Shown: positions 48,464 through 61,430 of the stretch, in pieces | Position numbering within the stretch: position 1 is the stretch's first letter | How the letters are laid out: the number at the start of each line of letters is the position of its first letter | Origin: Scytalidium lignicola | Taxonomy: Eukaryota; Ascomycota; Leotiomycetes | Assembly: GCA_002812745.2 (NCBI GenBank) | Contig: NCSJ02000089.1 | Span: forward strand, 1 to 64,000 | Direction of reading: 5' to 3' | DNA: 64,000 nt | The notes under the pieces: generated by a model | The model's database searches: none | What the model saw: the letters and a program-made list of their open reading frames with translations, nothing else | What the model was told of the DNA's origin: nothing | Position numbers and translations under genes: made by a program

Positions 48464-49598
48464 TTACCGCACCAGAACCCCTCGGTATCTCATTTTCCCG
48501 CTCTTTAATGTATCAATAGCATCCCTGATTCCGTGCGCTGTCATCGGGAACTTCATGATTGTTGGTTTGATTTTATGCAGAGCAACAAATTTTAGTAGTT
48601 CGTGGGTCGTGTGACGTGAACCAGTGAGTGATCCTTTGATACATGCCCCTAAGCCATTGAGCCTTCCCAACCTAATGGGGATGTTTTCTGCAGAGACAGT
48701 TAGTGGGTATATGGTGCCGTTTGTTGCTAGGAGGTCGATTATACTGCCATACTTGCGTTAGTAAAAAAACCATTCTTAACAATCTAGTGGGGAATGTAGT
48801 CGCATACGAATTGAAGTTTTTGCTTGGAGTATTTCCACATAGCAATAAATGCTTTATAGGCTTGAAATCCTGTGGAACAATCTCCGAATTGTAGACATAG
48901 AACTCTGTCGCTCCAAACTGAAGTGCTTCCTGTCGTTTTGATTCGGAGGTCGATAGAACTACGACCTCATGTCCCATAGCAGCAGCGAGTTTGATAGCTA
49001 AGTGTCCAAGTCCGCCGATACCCATGATACCAATCCGGTCAGTTGATTTGACTTCTGGCCCAGTTAAAACTGTGAAAACAGTGGAGCCTGCACATAGAAG
49101 CGGTGCTGCATCAGCAGAGTCATATCCATCTGGAATCGGAAAGACCATATTGGCTGCCCAAACCACACCAGAGGAAATAGATCCCATATTATCGGTGTTC
49201 CTGCTAAAATCGACGCGTGCAGTGCAATACTGGTCTCTCCCTATCTCAAACAATTAGGTTCTTCATTCTAAGGAATATTAGTAATTTTCTGAAGAGTGCA
49301 GCTCACCACTCAAGCAGTGTTCGCAATTGCCGCAAACCTTGTGTGTATAACCAAACCCAACACGGTCGCCAACTTTTACGCCTGTTGACACACCGGGACC
49401 TATCTGTCTAACAATTCCTATTCCTTCATGACCTAAAATGCCTCCACGTGACAAGGAGTGAAGGTCAGTGCCACATAGTCCTGAGTGAGTGGTTTCGATG
49501 TATATTTCGCCATAACCAAGAGTGTGAGTGGTCTTTTCAACAGTGAGGTCACCTTCAGGCGTACCTCTGAAGATATCAAGAGTGATAGTGTCTGACAT
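48464..49598 (-). CDS. Zinc-dependent ADH, GroES-like family, 334 aa
   Basis: Three exons: 49307-49598, 48808-49240 and 48464-48743; total 335 codons. Intron 2 ends in a TACTAAC branch site then GGCAG. Zinc-enzyme hallmarks are HSGLCGTDLH (catalytic Cys), GILGHEGIG (His, Glu) and the structural cysteine cluster CGNCEHCLSGRDQYC. The nucleotide site is GIMGIGGLGHLAIKLAAAMG. This looks like the cinnamyl-alcohol/NADP-dependent ADH branch rather than ADH1. Substrate unknown; cytosolic. Compared with the ADH at 20501-21834 it is clearly distant. MITE-like elements flank it on both sides. Confidence 0.88.
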
Positions 49599-50487
49599 CT
49601 TGAAGAACTAATACCTTCTAGTTTTTGCGAGGCGTGCTTAATTTGCTTTTTAATAGCAAAAATTTCCGTTTAACACATAGAAAATTGACCGCTATATATA
49701 CTCGAGATCCTGCAATAATGATTGCGTCGATCTATGGAAACCTTTCGGGCGTAAGTACAAAATGGAGTTAGTGACAAAGCTTCCGCCGATTCTAGATCTC
49801 TTGCCACTTCTACAGGATATTATTCTAGGGGATACCTAAATATACTGACGAGTTACCTAAATACATGAAAATTCGCCGGTTCCGGTTGCATCTCTTTGCA
49901 TCATACCAATTTGTATGCAATTGCAGGGTATTATACAAAGAGATGTAACCGGAACCGGCGAATTTTCGTATATTTAGGTAATTCGTCAGTGTATTTAGGT
50001 ATCCCCTTATTCTATCCTAAAAAATCATTAAAGGCAACAAAGCAGCGTAGAGTTTTTTACTAGTCTGATACTAATGCATGGACGAATATCGTATGGGAAT
50101 CCTCGTCTCTGAAATATACCGAGCACTACCGAACCGTTGTGGGACCCAATCACCTTTATCAATGCACTATGACGCACATTTCAGTACAGCACTTGTACAG
50201 TACGGTACGTCTGGGAATATTATCCACCCAAAACTTCCCTTCTACCAGTCACACATTAGAGAATTAGTTTAGGCCTAAGGCAACGACGCTAAAAGTAGCA
50301 TCATGGCACGGTGGGTCCGAGGGATAGTTACTGCACTCTCTTCATAAATTACATTTGATATAGATCACCTGACAGCGTGACATCGAAACGCGTTGGCGCC
50401 TGATCGACACGTTATCAGCCTTGATATCCATCGACCTTCAAACATTGCCATAGTCAGAACATCCACAGAGCAAAGTCGTTCTGGATA
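49599..50487. promoter_or_regulatory. Divergent ADH/NBS1 intergenic region
   Basis: Contains a MITE (49828-50006) and, 95 bp upstream of the NBS1 ATG, ACGCGT at 50388-50393 within ACGCGTTGGCGC. The same first ten bases (ACGCGTTGGC) occur in the MRE11/RSM19 promoter at 19229. Confidence 0.45.
49828..50006. mobile_element. hAT-type MITE, 179 bp, 8-bp target duplication
   Basis: Nearly the whole element is an inverted repeat. The left arm starts GGGGATACCTAAATATACTG and the right arm, reversed, starts GGGGATACCTAAATACACTG. The arms stay about 90 % alike for about 80 nt (sharing GCCGGTTCCGGTT). It is flanked by identical 8-bp direct repeats TTATTCTA at 49820-49827 and 50007-50014, as produced by hAT transposases. 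No coding capacity. The intact duplication and high arm similarity suggest a fairly recent insertion. Confidence 0.88.
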
Positions 50488-53155
50488 ATGTGGATTCTAT
50501 CAAGCGATGGAGATGCTTTGCAGGGTATGCTCCTGAGGTGGAAGCTCTTGCACGACTTCACCTAGCTGACTCATTGGTAGGCAAGAGGTTATGGCTCCGC
50601 CCCGGGAAGAAATTTCTCTTTGGCAGAACTGTCGCTGAAGGTAATTAAATATTTGGTTCATTTTGTATAGGGTAGGCTGACTTCTAGGCGGTCAATTTTG
50701 TATCTCCGATAAGACCATATCTCGACGGCATTTGACTGTGGAAATTGAGCCCGTCGAGGCTAACGACTGTGTATGATGCTCCAACCGTATGACATGCAAC
50801 TAACTAATATACATATTGGAAGAGCAAACCTAATTTTCGATCAAAGTTGATACTGGAAGATCTAAATACGAAGATTGGGACACTCGTGAATGGAGAGCAG
50901 AAGAGGGGCCAAAGAGCTGAGCTGGAAAATGATGTTAATGTGGTCAGCTTGGGACGTTATCCGCACCTCTTCCGGTATATGCTCTCGTGCTCAGGATGAT
51001 ATGTTCGGAAATTAATCGCGGATTTTAGGTTTACTTGGGTCCCAGTCGCATTTACGTTTTCATTTACGGGCAAGGAAAAGAAGGCAGGTCCGTTCACAGA
51101 ATTATATGCTACTCTGGGACCTCTTGATATTAACGTATTCGATAACTATATACGTGGGTGTACAACGCATGTAGTTGCTAGGAAACGAAATACGCCAAAA
51201 GGGCTCCAGGCATTGGTTGATGGGAAATTTATTGTAAACGACACATTCGTCGCTGCAATAGTTAATGCATCTAGCCCTCCTGCCGATGGTAGTTCATCCA
51301 TATCTCCGCTGGAAGAGGACTTTGACGCGAACTTTCCTAATCCTCTTGAGCATCTCCCTCCTCGTGGAGAAGAACCAACGCAAAGGGGTTCAGAAGCTTA
51401 CACTCCAGACCCAGCCCGAAAGGGTATTTTTGAAGGTTACACCTTTATATTTTATGACCGGACCCAGTTCAATCATCTATTACCCCCAATTACGGATGGT
51501 CTCGGAAAGGCTTTGTTCCAACAGGTCATACCGAATGAGACAACAGTTGATGATTTCGTGAGATATGTCAAGAGTGTGGCCGGCGAAAAGGGACTCGGCG
51601 AATTCGAAGATGGTAGTGAAGGGAAAGGTGTAGTTGTAGTAAGATTCAACCCAGCAAAAGGAGCCATGAGGGATTGGTTTGTCAACTTTGGGACGGATGT
51701 GTCGCTTCGTCTCGATCATCGACTTATTGAACAAAATGAATTCCTAGATGCCATACTTAATAACAATCCCAGCGTACTACGACGACCTTTACAAGTAGAG
51801 CCATTAAGTACGGCGCCTATTGCGACGGCAGGTACGTTACATAATATTTTGGTTACAACGTCCTTGCTAAAAAAAAGTTAGTAACTGCTCCGCCCGACGT
51901 ACAGCAAAGTTCTGTACCAACTCCTTCCCAGATTGCATCAGAGGCACTTCCCGTTGAATCACAGATAAGAAGAGGAAGATCACGAAGGATATTAACAAGC
52001 CGTTTCAAAGGCTTCGATGATGATATTGATGAGGTTCCTATAAAATCTTCTGTTCCGGAGTCAATGGAGATGGATCAACCACCGATTCGGGAGCCTCAGT
52101 CGCAAGGGTTATTTGTTTCTCAGGATCCTGAAATGGATATCGAGCGTAGCCAAACTAACCCGCCAGCCGCACAGCGAACGTCTGGTAGAAAGAGGCCATC
52201 GCCTATCCAAGAAGATGACGAAGAGGAGTTAATGAACCAATTAGCGCCAGCCGCAACAGCTTTGAAGAAGCGTAGGCTCGCAGATAATATTGCACGAAGA
52301 CAACGAGGGGAGTCGACTCCGCCGCCTCAACAAGTGCAACCAGAGAAGGAGAAAGTAGTCAACTCGCCGCCGAAGAAAGTAAAGAAAGAAATTGATGTCC
52401 TCGAACATGCTCGCCAACAACGAGAAAAAGAAGAGGCCATGGCTAGAGCTGAGCGGGAAGCTCTAGAAGCAGCAATGGAAGGTATGGATATAAAGCAGAT
52501 TCGCAACCTTGCTGTAATCGAAGAGATGGAAATCAAACGATCAGAACCTCTAGCACGCCATCGAGCACATGGAGATGAAGGTGATAGATGGGAGGAGAGG
52601 TGGAATGGGCGCAAAAACTTCAAGAAATTCCGTCGCCAAGGCACAGAAGGAGGACGACAAAGGAGATTTGATAGGGTCATCGTTCCACTAGAGGAAGTCA
52701 AGAAAAGGGACTTTGGAATAGGTGATAATTATTGGTTTGAAGGAGATAATAGCCAAACCAAGAGGAAAGGGAAAGGGAAAGCGAAAGGCAAAGACACACA
52801 AGACGAGGATACTTCCCAGTCACAAATGTTAGCAGCGACCACCCGAGCCGCTCATATTCCGGCGGAGCAAGCAATGGAGGAAACACCATCCCTCCAACAA
52901 GAAGAGCGAGTCTCAGATGATGAACTTCCTGAAATACCACCAGCAGCCACGACATCAACTCAATCACAACCTACTACCCGATCACAGAGATTTGCTGATA
53001 AAAAGGTTTCTCAGAGCTCATCTCCCCAGAAGAGGCCTGCCGCCAATACATTATCGAGAACAGCACCTGTGAAGAAGCCGCGACAAGCAGTTAGCAGGAA
53101 TGATAGTGATGAGAGTGAGGACGAACTAAAATTTAGGTTCAGAAGGCGAAAATAA
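50488..53155 (+). CDS. NBS1: NBS1 (nibrin/Xrs2) DNA-damage protein, 802 aa
   Basis: Six exons: 50488-50524, 50581-50640, 50688-50770, 50823-50974, 51029-51831 and 51882-53155; total 803 codons. Residues about 1-110 form an FHA domain (MWILSSDGDALQGKRLWLRPG, FGRT, SDKTISRRHLTV, SKPNFRSKLILEDLNTKIGTLVNG). A BRCT-type region follows (FTELYATLGPLDINVFDNYIRGCTTHVVARK, FIVNDTFVAAIV, residues about 125-190). A second BRCT-like region follows at about 250-370. The C-terminal 400 residues are charged and low-complexity. The conserved KNFKKFRRQ/RVIVPLEEVKKRDFGIGDNYWF segment corresponds to the Mre11-binding region, and the protein ends DELKFRFRRRK. Nbs1 targets Mre11-Rad50 to breaks and activates Tel1/ATM. 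The first four exons are tiny and only emerge after splicing. Confidence 0.93.
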
Positions 53156-53331
53156 ATGAATTATTCCAAGGAGAAAATGGGTATCATGTCTAGCTGTCTA
53201 AGACTCTATGTATAGCCTACCAGCATATAATACAACCTCTATTACCATGCCATCACCATAGGAGCTGCCTCCTAGTCATGCAAACGTGCCTAAATTGCAA
53301 ATCCCTTCCAAAATATCCATAATCTCCATAT
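53156..53331. other. Convergent 3' flanks, NBS1 and b5-domain gene
   Basis: 176 bp, no gene. Confidence 0.6.
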
Positions 53332-54423
53332 CTAATCCATCTCTTCTAAAGAACTCTCGTTCCTCGATTCTCCCTGTCCCTCCTCAACGGCAATCCCAAT
53401 CAAGCATGCCTCCAAAAGACCCTCCCAATTAATCCAAGGATGCACTTCCCCGAACAATTTCGTCCCATCTCTCCCCGCACATCTCATCAACTCTGGTACT
53501 CCACCGGGATGAAACGGTAAGTACGGTGTAATATTGTAGACCTTCCCACTCAAAACTGTCCATGCATCTTTACCCTTCCGGCCAGTGTATTGCTTTAGTA
53601 GCGAAGGCGGCACTCGCAGATACGGTGTTGAAGGCGGCAGACCTCGTAGATTTGCAGTAGGCGATTGTGAGAGACGAGACCAGTCCAAGGCAGAATGTCC
53701 TTCGGTTAGCATAACCTTTTTGCGCGGTTTTGCTGGGATGGAGGTGTGTGTTGGTGGAGGGGCAAGAGAAGAGACAGAGGAGAACTGCGACGGGGCTGTT
53801 GGATTGCGGTTCGGAAGTGGTGACACTCGACTCTGTGTATTGGGAGAACGCTGGAAGTTTGGGACAGGAGCAAGTCGTGGGGGCCCGGTGCGTCCCCCTG
53901 AGGCTCGTTGAGCAGAGTTGATCGCAGGGAATGATGGTGGGGGGTAATCAAGTTCTGGTTCGGGTTGGAGGGTTAAGGTAGGGACTGTGGAATTATTTGT
54001 TGTCCGAGGGATCGGTGGGGGGTTTGAGGCGTTCGGATTCTTCTGGGTAAGTAGAAAGGATGGCGGTGGCATAGCTTTGCGGTCCTGCTCTTGCTTCGAG
54101 ATAACAGATCCCCCACCTGTAATCATAATCTCAGGAGCCTTCTTCCCAGTTGGTGTAAGCTGATCTTCGGCCTCAGATATATTTTGGTCAACCTCTACAT
54201 TGTCCCCATGCCTGGTCTCCTTCTCCTCCTTCAAAAATGGCGGTTTTTGTACCTCCTTTACCGTAACTTCTGGTGGAGCAAGTTCCGGCGCATCATTCTC
54301 CTTTCTCCCATCTTCAAGGGCCGGTCGCCGGAACCACGGTAGAAATAACCACGACGTTGGTGGATGTCTAAAACAAAAGATCGAGAATGTAGCAATAAGT
54401 ATAGAGACCCCTAGGAGGGTCAT
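53332..54423 (-). CDS. Membrane-anchored cytochrome b5-domain protein, 363 aa
   Basis: Uninterrupted frame from the ATG at 54423; an in-frame extension to 54438 has no ATG. Residues 1-18 form a hydrophobic anchor (MTLLGVSILIATFSIFCF). Residues about 35-255 are a long Pro/Ser-rich linker. Residues about 265-350 are a cytochrome b5-like heme-binding domain (WTVLSGKVYNITPYLPFHPGGVPELMRCAGRDGTKLFGEVHPWINWEGLLEACLIG). HPGG and the HPW histidines are the expected axial heme ligands. It resembles fungal Irc21-like b5 proteins. The role is likely electron transfer at the ER, partner unknown. The linker gives many overlapping shadow frames on the plus strand. Confidence 0.85.
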   Translation of the reverse strand: MTLLGVSILIATFSIFCFRHPPTSWLFLPWFRRPALEDGRKENDAPELAPPEVTVKEVQKPPFLKEEKETRHGDNVEVDQNISEAEDQLTPTGKKAPEIMITGGGSVISKQEQDRKAMPPPSFLLTQKNPNASNPPPIPRTTNNSTVPTLTLQPEPELDYPPPSFPAINSAQRASGGRTGPPRLAPVPNFQRSPNTQSRVSPLPNRNPTAPSQFSSVSSLAPPPTHTSIPAKPRKKVMLTEGHSALDWSRLSQSPTANLRGLPPSTPYLRVPPSLLKQYTGRKGKDAWTVLSGKVYNITPYLPFHPGGVPELMRCAGRDGTKLFGEVHPWINWEGLLEACLIGIAVEEGQGESRNESSLEEMD

Positions 54424-54873
54424 GATATAAGTAGGCAAAACAAACGTTGAAATTGTACCTTAACGTCTGGGTCCGGATCCGCCCAATATATCTAAAAGTA
54501 GTAGCGCCGAAAGTGGCTACCCTTGACGTCCATCACGTGCTTAAAGTGTCCTAAACTTCAGGTAACGCCACGTTACAAAATCTATATATGAATCTCCCAG
54601 TCTAGACTCTAATCTAGTATATAAAATCCCCGACCTCGAATAAAAGGAAAATATAATCATATTATTCTCTTATCTACTTATCGCAATTGATTTTAGAACC
54701 TAACGCCTTATATATAAGGTATCACGCTAGCTGCAAGCAACCAAACAGCTGGAACTTTCCCGGGTCTTCCCATATCTGGACACAGGACACAATCTGAATA
54801 TCATCACAAAAAACACAGTTACCTGGCACTTACCTGCAGATTCCCCACTCGAATACTAAAGACATAGTTCAGC
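54424..54873. promoter_or_regulatory. Divergent b5/SAR1 promoter, 450 bp
   Basis: Non-coding and AT-rich with short palindromic TATATA stretches. No known site was recognised. Confidence 0.5.
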
Positions 54874-55948
<1,075 letters not shown>

Positions 55949-56819
55949 GGCAATCTGCGCGGGGTTGTAGGGATCTAGGTTGATTGAATAAATGAAGAGC
56001 GGTTATGAGGCATGTTATCAAGTGGCGGAGTTCTATGATAAAGGCTGCTTCATATTGCTTTTTGTTGCTTGGACTGGCAGAATAGCGAAGAGCTTTCTGG
56101 AGTTTTTTTGTTTGTTTGTATGTTTTGTACAAGGCATAGTTTATGTTTGACAAATTCCATTTTCCATATTCTTTACACAGTCCTAGATTTCCCGGAGCAG
56201 TGGTGCTTATCAGCATTGAATGGCGCAAGAATCACCCGACAAAGGGATTAATTACCTCTATTTCGCACTTCTACCAGTGTCGCAGTCACGTGTAAAACAA
56301 GGGCCAGCTGTCACCGGGTGCGACCGCATGAATAACGGCAATACCGATAATCAAAGTGTTATCCACTTGTGCCAGGTTTAATTACGATGCACCTATTATT
56401 TAACGTTACGACTGAGGTATTAGAGCTGTTAGAGCTATTAGAGGCGGCAACCTTCGGAATTCTCACGGCAGAGAGAAAGAGACTAAATCGTCTAGTTACA
56501 GACTACAGCAATAGTTCACCGTCGTATGGCAACAACAACGCGTGCGTCAGTCGTACCCCCCTCCATCTGCAGGCAGACTCCTTCACGATCCACCGGTGGA
56601 GCGTAAACAACAAAGTATTTTCCTCCTGACTACTCCGTCACTGCTATCTACTGCCCAGCCATGTTCTTATACAGAGGTACCAGCTGGTACTCGAATTATT
56701 AAAGAGATGCTTTATTGAATTTATCGAGTTTATTGACTCTACCGACGTCACATGCTCGATCTTGGCTTGGATATTATTGGCTGACTTACCTCCTGATTGT
56801 CCCCTACCCTGCAGCCAGA
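55949..56819. other. Intergenic, 0.87 kb
   Basis: 3' flank of SAR1 and promoter of the coiled-coil gene, with ACGCGT at 56538-56543. The short frames (56369-56629 plus) have no support. Confidence 0.5.
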
Positions 56820-58965
56820 ATGCGGGCCGTGGTTGTCGGTGGTGGTGCACAAAACAACAATCCGAAGATCAAGAACACCAATGTCACAACAATAGGATCA
56901 CGACAAATTTCGACACCAACAGCGCGTCCTGCTTTGCACATCCGCGACAAGAATGTGATAATGCGCACCACTTATGGTTCTACACCATTGACCGCCAAAA
57001 GTGGGAATGCAAAGATGCCCCCTTCCCACGACAAACATCAGAATGTAGCGCGACCACTCGTCCCAATTCTCGGCCCAGCTGCGTTAAAGGTAGCAGGCAA
57101 GATCCCATTGACTCCAAAGGTCGCTCACTCGAATGTCTCGACAGCCTCTACTCCCTTATCACGTCGAACACCAGGCACTGCATCCCCGCTTCCCTCCCCC
57201 CGAGACGACTTCACAACTCCTGTTCCCACATTTCTAAACCACAACATCACACCGAGGTCAGGGACCCGGAAATCCCGAGTAGACAGTACAAATAGCACCC
57301 CGAATGGTACCCCTAATGGAACTCCAGGGACCTTTTCAGTCGACAAGTTTCGATCCCCTAATGACCCTTTACGCAGCCCGGGACTCAGTGTACCAGGTGC
57401 CGATCGAGATACAACTAAACGGCCAACCGTTACTTTCAGCCCAGATGGCGCAGATGTCCACTACCAGCGTGCCTCAACACATTTGTCCAGCAGCGAGTCC
57501 AAGTTCTTCTTGGCAAGTGAGGCAAAGACGGCGACGCAGGTCCCAAAACAGCGGCCAACCTCTCAAGGGAAGAGCCCAACCTTCTTCTACGCAAGGGGCG
57601 AGTCTATTCCGGGCCAAAATAACCCCAACATATCTACTACTGGATCTATAGTCAACGAGGAACGTTCTCAGCCAAAATTCTTCCATGCAAATGGCACCCC
57701 TGATCTGCAGGCCTCGCCAACTCTGCATTTTCCTTCTTCAAGGCCGAGCTCGACTGTGTCAACTGCTTCTAGGATGCCTGTACCGCGACTGGGAAATACC
57801 AAGCCTAATCTATCACAACCTCAAAGACCACCATCACCACATAAGCTAGGCCCTGGCCTGCATACCTCGACCCCGCCACTGAGAAGTCCTGCGTTGGCTG
57901 CACCAGTAGCTCAACGCCCACACAGTGTTGAGTTCAGCCAGTCCATGCATAATTTTCTCGCATCTAAACGACTCAGCGCAGAAAAGGAGCGTATAGTCAG
58001 CCATGGTCGATCTCCGAGTTTAATCTCCAATATGTCAATGTCACCTCCAGCTAGGAGTCCGACGCAAAGTATATACGGCGAAACTTCGATGCCTATGACG
58101 CCTGGGAGCCTCAATATAGTGCTAGGGGAGGTTACAACGCCGGAAGAGGACGAATCACGATTGGATGGTATTGCCTCGGGACTACAAAGCCCAATAAAAG
58201 CTGGCCATTCCCTCGAGCGTATGAATGAGCTTGCTGCCACTGCACGACAAGAAAGAAAAGTCCTAGATCTAGAGATCACCAACTCCTCCCTCGCTGCGAT
58301 TAACAGAACGTTAGAGCGGGAGATGAGGAAGCAGACTGCAGAGTTAAGGCGTTATAGAAGGTTAAGCCGGTCAGGGCGTCTGTCTATTGCGACGACTACC
58401 TCCAAGCGTACATCATCAATTGGGTCACTATCAATGATGGATGGTCTGGATGGTACAAACCTGTCCGATATGAGTGGCGAAGAGCAAGAAGGAGAGGAGG
58501 AGGATGAGGAGGATGAGGAAGATGAGGAAGAGGATTATGATTCCTCAGAAGATTCACCAGATGATAGTACATTAAGCCCTGAAGCCAGAGCGGAAAGGGA
58601 CTTGAAACATAGAGAAAAANGACGAAAAAAGACTTCGATTAGACCTTTCAAAACACCAGCAGCTATTAATAGATAGCCAAAGAATGAACCAGAGTCTCAA
58701 GAGATGTTTGAGCTGGACTGAAGAGCTTATTAAAGAGGGGAAGAAGGCGCTATCCTATAGCGTTAGAGTCAGTGATATAGAACTTGGAGGCAGAGTTCTT
58801 GCTCCAGATGAGGTGGAAGACTTCCAATACGACTTAGAGCTTGTTAGGGGAAAACCTATCCATCCATGGACTGGACCGGAGAGCGTTGACGGGGATATGA
58901 CAATTGAGATCGATACTCCCCAAAAAGACAAAGAGAACCGCCTATATGAGACTCCAACTCCATAA
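56820..58965 (+). CDS. Ser/Pro-rich protein with C-terminal coiled coil, 714 aa
   Basis: A single exon if the N at 58620 is ignored (715 codons with stop). Counting the N stops the frame at 58676, but removing it joins the upstream ...LKHREK directly to DEKRLRLDLSKHQQLLID and the following frame (SQRMNQSLKRCLSWTEELIKEGKK). That is a continuous coiled coil, so the N is an assembly artefact. Residues 1-480 are disordered, rich in Ser/Pro/Thr with many SP/TP sites. Residues about 480-530 are helical (RQERKVLDLEITNSSLAAINRTLEREMRKQTAELRRY). Residues about 555-595 are a Glu/Asp run, and about 605-660 are a second coiled coil. I do not recognise the family; the many SP/TP sites suggest kinase regulation. 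Confidence 0.85.
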
Positions 58966-59791
58966 CAGGCCGAGAGAGATGCAACAACCAACTTGTACGA
59001 TTTTTGAAATCACCACTCACAGAACGAACATTTCCTTATGTCAACGGGCCTCGGTAGGCTCGCTACGATGGGCTTGAGTTTTCCCTTTTACACTCACATA
59101 TACACTGCATGGATGCAAGGCGTTTTCATTTGTCTGTATTTATATGATACCCCCCAGCACCTGTTGATATTGCAAAATGTAACTTTTCTTATGTCGAGTG
59201 CGATGCACAATTCCCTAGGAAGAGTCCTTTTCTTTGAATCAGGAGGTCAAAACCACATAGAGGCATAGCAGAAGACGCATGCACCGTGGCAAACACACAA
59301 AATTAGAGTGTAGGAACATACCACTAAGTAAGAATGTAAAAGCACAATTCCAAGCAATGTACAGGGGTACAGAAAGGGAGTTCGATATTAATCGATCCAC
59401 CCTTGCTAGGAGGTGAGTCCAAAACTGCGCTGCTTCTGATCAAAATCGCCAGAGTCGTATATTAAATCAAACGACGCGAAGGTACAACTTTTTACGGTAA
59501 AACAGTGTTTAAAAGGTTCCTAATATAAGACGACATAATTGCTAGCCAGACAAAGGGTGGATCGATCAATATTGAATCCCACCCTCGGTTCTCCTTTTTT
59601 TTNCCTCGTACAAGAGTAAAATCTACAAACCACAATGTATTTGAATGCAACAAAATGATGTTCAATCCAATGCTTATTATAGATATTCAAGTTATCACTC
59701 CTATTCTATTAATACCTAATCCATACCACAAATCTCGCTATAACCAAATTCCTCTAATAAACTAAACAAGGGGTATCAGAACAGAAAAATT
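58966..59791. other. Convergent 3' flanks, 0.8 kb
   Basis: Between the coiled-coil gene and the hydrolase gene. An N lies at 59603 beside a T-run. The frame 59038-59268 is unsupported. Confidence 0.5.
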
Positions 59792-61430
59792 CTAGCAATC
59801 TTTACAATAAATCCGAATTGCTTCAATGAGTTTCGCCCGCCCCTCAGGGTAATCGAAGATCTGCGCATGATCTAGTTCCTTAAACCAGAGAATATCGATC
59901 CCACTTCCTTTCCACGGACGGGATTTCCACGACTCGTCGACCTCGGCATTCCCATTTGGTTTTTTTGCCTCCCTATTGCGCCTCAATAGAAGACTACTAT
60001 CATCTCCGCCAATCGTATCACAGCTACTTAAATACCTACCCACAGCAGCAGTGTCGACGATCAAATCCCGTCCTGCTAGACATACCGTGACCTTCCTATC
60101 CTTCAAATCCTCCTTCCAGAGAATATTCTCGTTCCAAAAGAAGTGTCTGCTGAGTGTATGACTAACACCCATATCCATACTCGCAAAATAATACAGCTGG
60201 TGCTCGTTCGCTTCATTAGGTTTCCTGCGCGTGAAGTTATACGCGACGTCCGGAAGATGAAGTAGGATGGTAACTGGGTCAATGAGCATGATGGCACCAA
60301 TGCGTGGTGCGATGGAGGGACAAAATTTCAGGAGGTGGGTGCTGATTACTGAGCCGTAGGAGTGGGATACTAGAACGAATTTCTGGGTTGGCGAGAAGTG
60401 CTTTTGAAGGATCTGGTCGATTTCCTGACACATCTCCTGTCGATTGAGAGCGTGGTGGGTTATCCTGAATGAGACTGGGAGGATCTCTATGGCGATTATT
60501 CCAACCTGGTCATCTGGATCAGTGGTCTCGACGCCTGATAATGAGTTAAGTTCAGCGAGAAATTTAACGTAGGGGAAGAGGCCGATGCCGATGCCGTGGA
60601 TGAAGAGGATTGGGAGCTTGTCCTTCGAAGTGTGCTTTCTATACCAGTAGTTGGTGTGTTTTGCAGGAGAGTGGTGAGTTGTAAGGAGAGTTTGGGGCCG
60701 GAAGGGGAAGGTATTGAAGAAGCTGATCATGGGTATACGATGGAAGTGAAAGCCGTGATATACGAGTGCAACGTGTGTTATGAAATCGACGAATCCAACA
60801 CACTGTGTTCAGTTACAGAGTCAGTGTAAGCGTCTGACAGAAACCAGAGGGTATATAAAATAGACATACAAGGTACCAGGTCAAACTTCGATGGAGCATA
60901 TCCACCGGATCAAGCGTCAAACGTAAAGCAACGACACTGCCCCTACCCTCTTCAATCCTCCTGCCCATGCGCCTCTCCGTTAGACAGACGTATTCCTCTA
61001 ACTCTTCATCATCGTCACCCACCTCTCCACATCTATTCAAAAAAGCCCATAGGAAGAATTCCTTTACGTTGTCTCTTCGGATATCTTCCAACGGGGCTCC
61101 CAGAAACCATTTGCGCAGATATGCCTCCGTGTCTTCAATGTTCTCGGTACAGCGAATAAAGAGCTCTCTGCGCTCCTCTCGCGTAGGTACGGATGGATGT
61201 ATTGCTTCTCTTTGGAGGTAGAAGCTGTATGGAATGTAGATGAAGGTGTAGAAAAGGGCTTCGGAAATAGCAAGAATCTCCAGTGCTGGGGAGATGCGGA
61301 GAGTCGCACCATTGCGACTATAAAGGAAGATGTTGGTGATACAATAGATCACGGAGAGGGGTGCAAGGTAGTGAAGACATAGGATACAGATTCGTATAAA
61401 CACATATTCAGCTTTCGAAGTTCCTATCAT
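59792..61430 (-). CDS. Membrane-anchored alpha/beta hydrolase, 523 aa
   Basis: Two exons, 60870-61430 and 59792-60802; 187 and 337 codons, both in phase 0. The N-terminus has hydrophobic segments (about 8-35, IRICILCLHYLAPLSVIYCI; and about 55-68, EALFYTFIYIPYSFYL), so a membrane anchor is likely. From about residue 210 an alpha/beta hydrolase fold is seen: PILFIHGIGIGLFPYVKF (oxyanion HG), FVLVSHSYGSVISTHLL (nucleophile in SHSYGS), AGRDLIVD (Asp) and ELDHAQIFD (His). The substrate is unknown; similar fungal proteins are annotated only as alpha/beta hydrolase-fold proteins. Without the intron the locus looks like two separate genes. The start is the first ATG of the exon-1 frame. Confidence 0.85.

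Noticed and set aside
58677..58965. Separate small gene downstream of the coiled-coil gene
   Set aside because: It is the same gene; the break is caused by the N at 58620.
60813..61430. Separate 205-aa membrane protein gene
   Set aside because: A 67-nt intron (60803-60869) joins it in phase to the downstream alpha/beta hydrolase frame.
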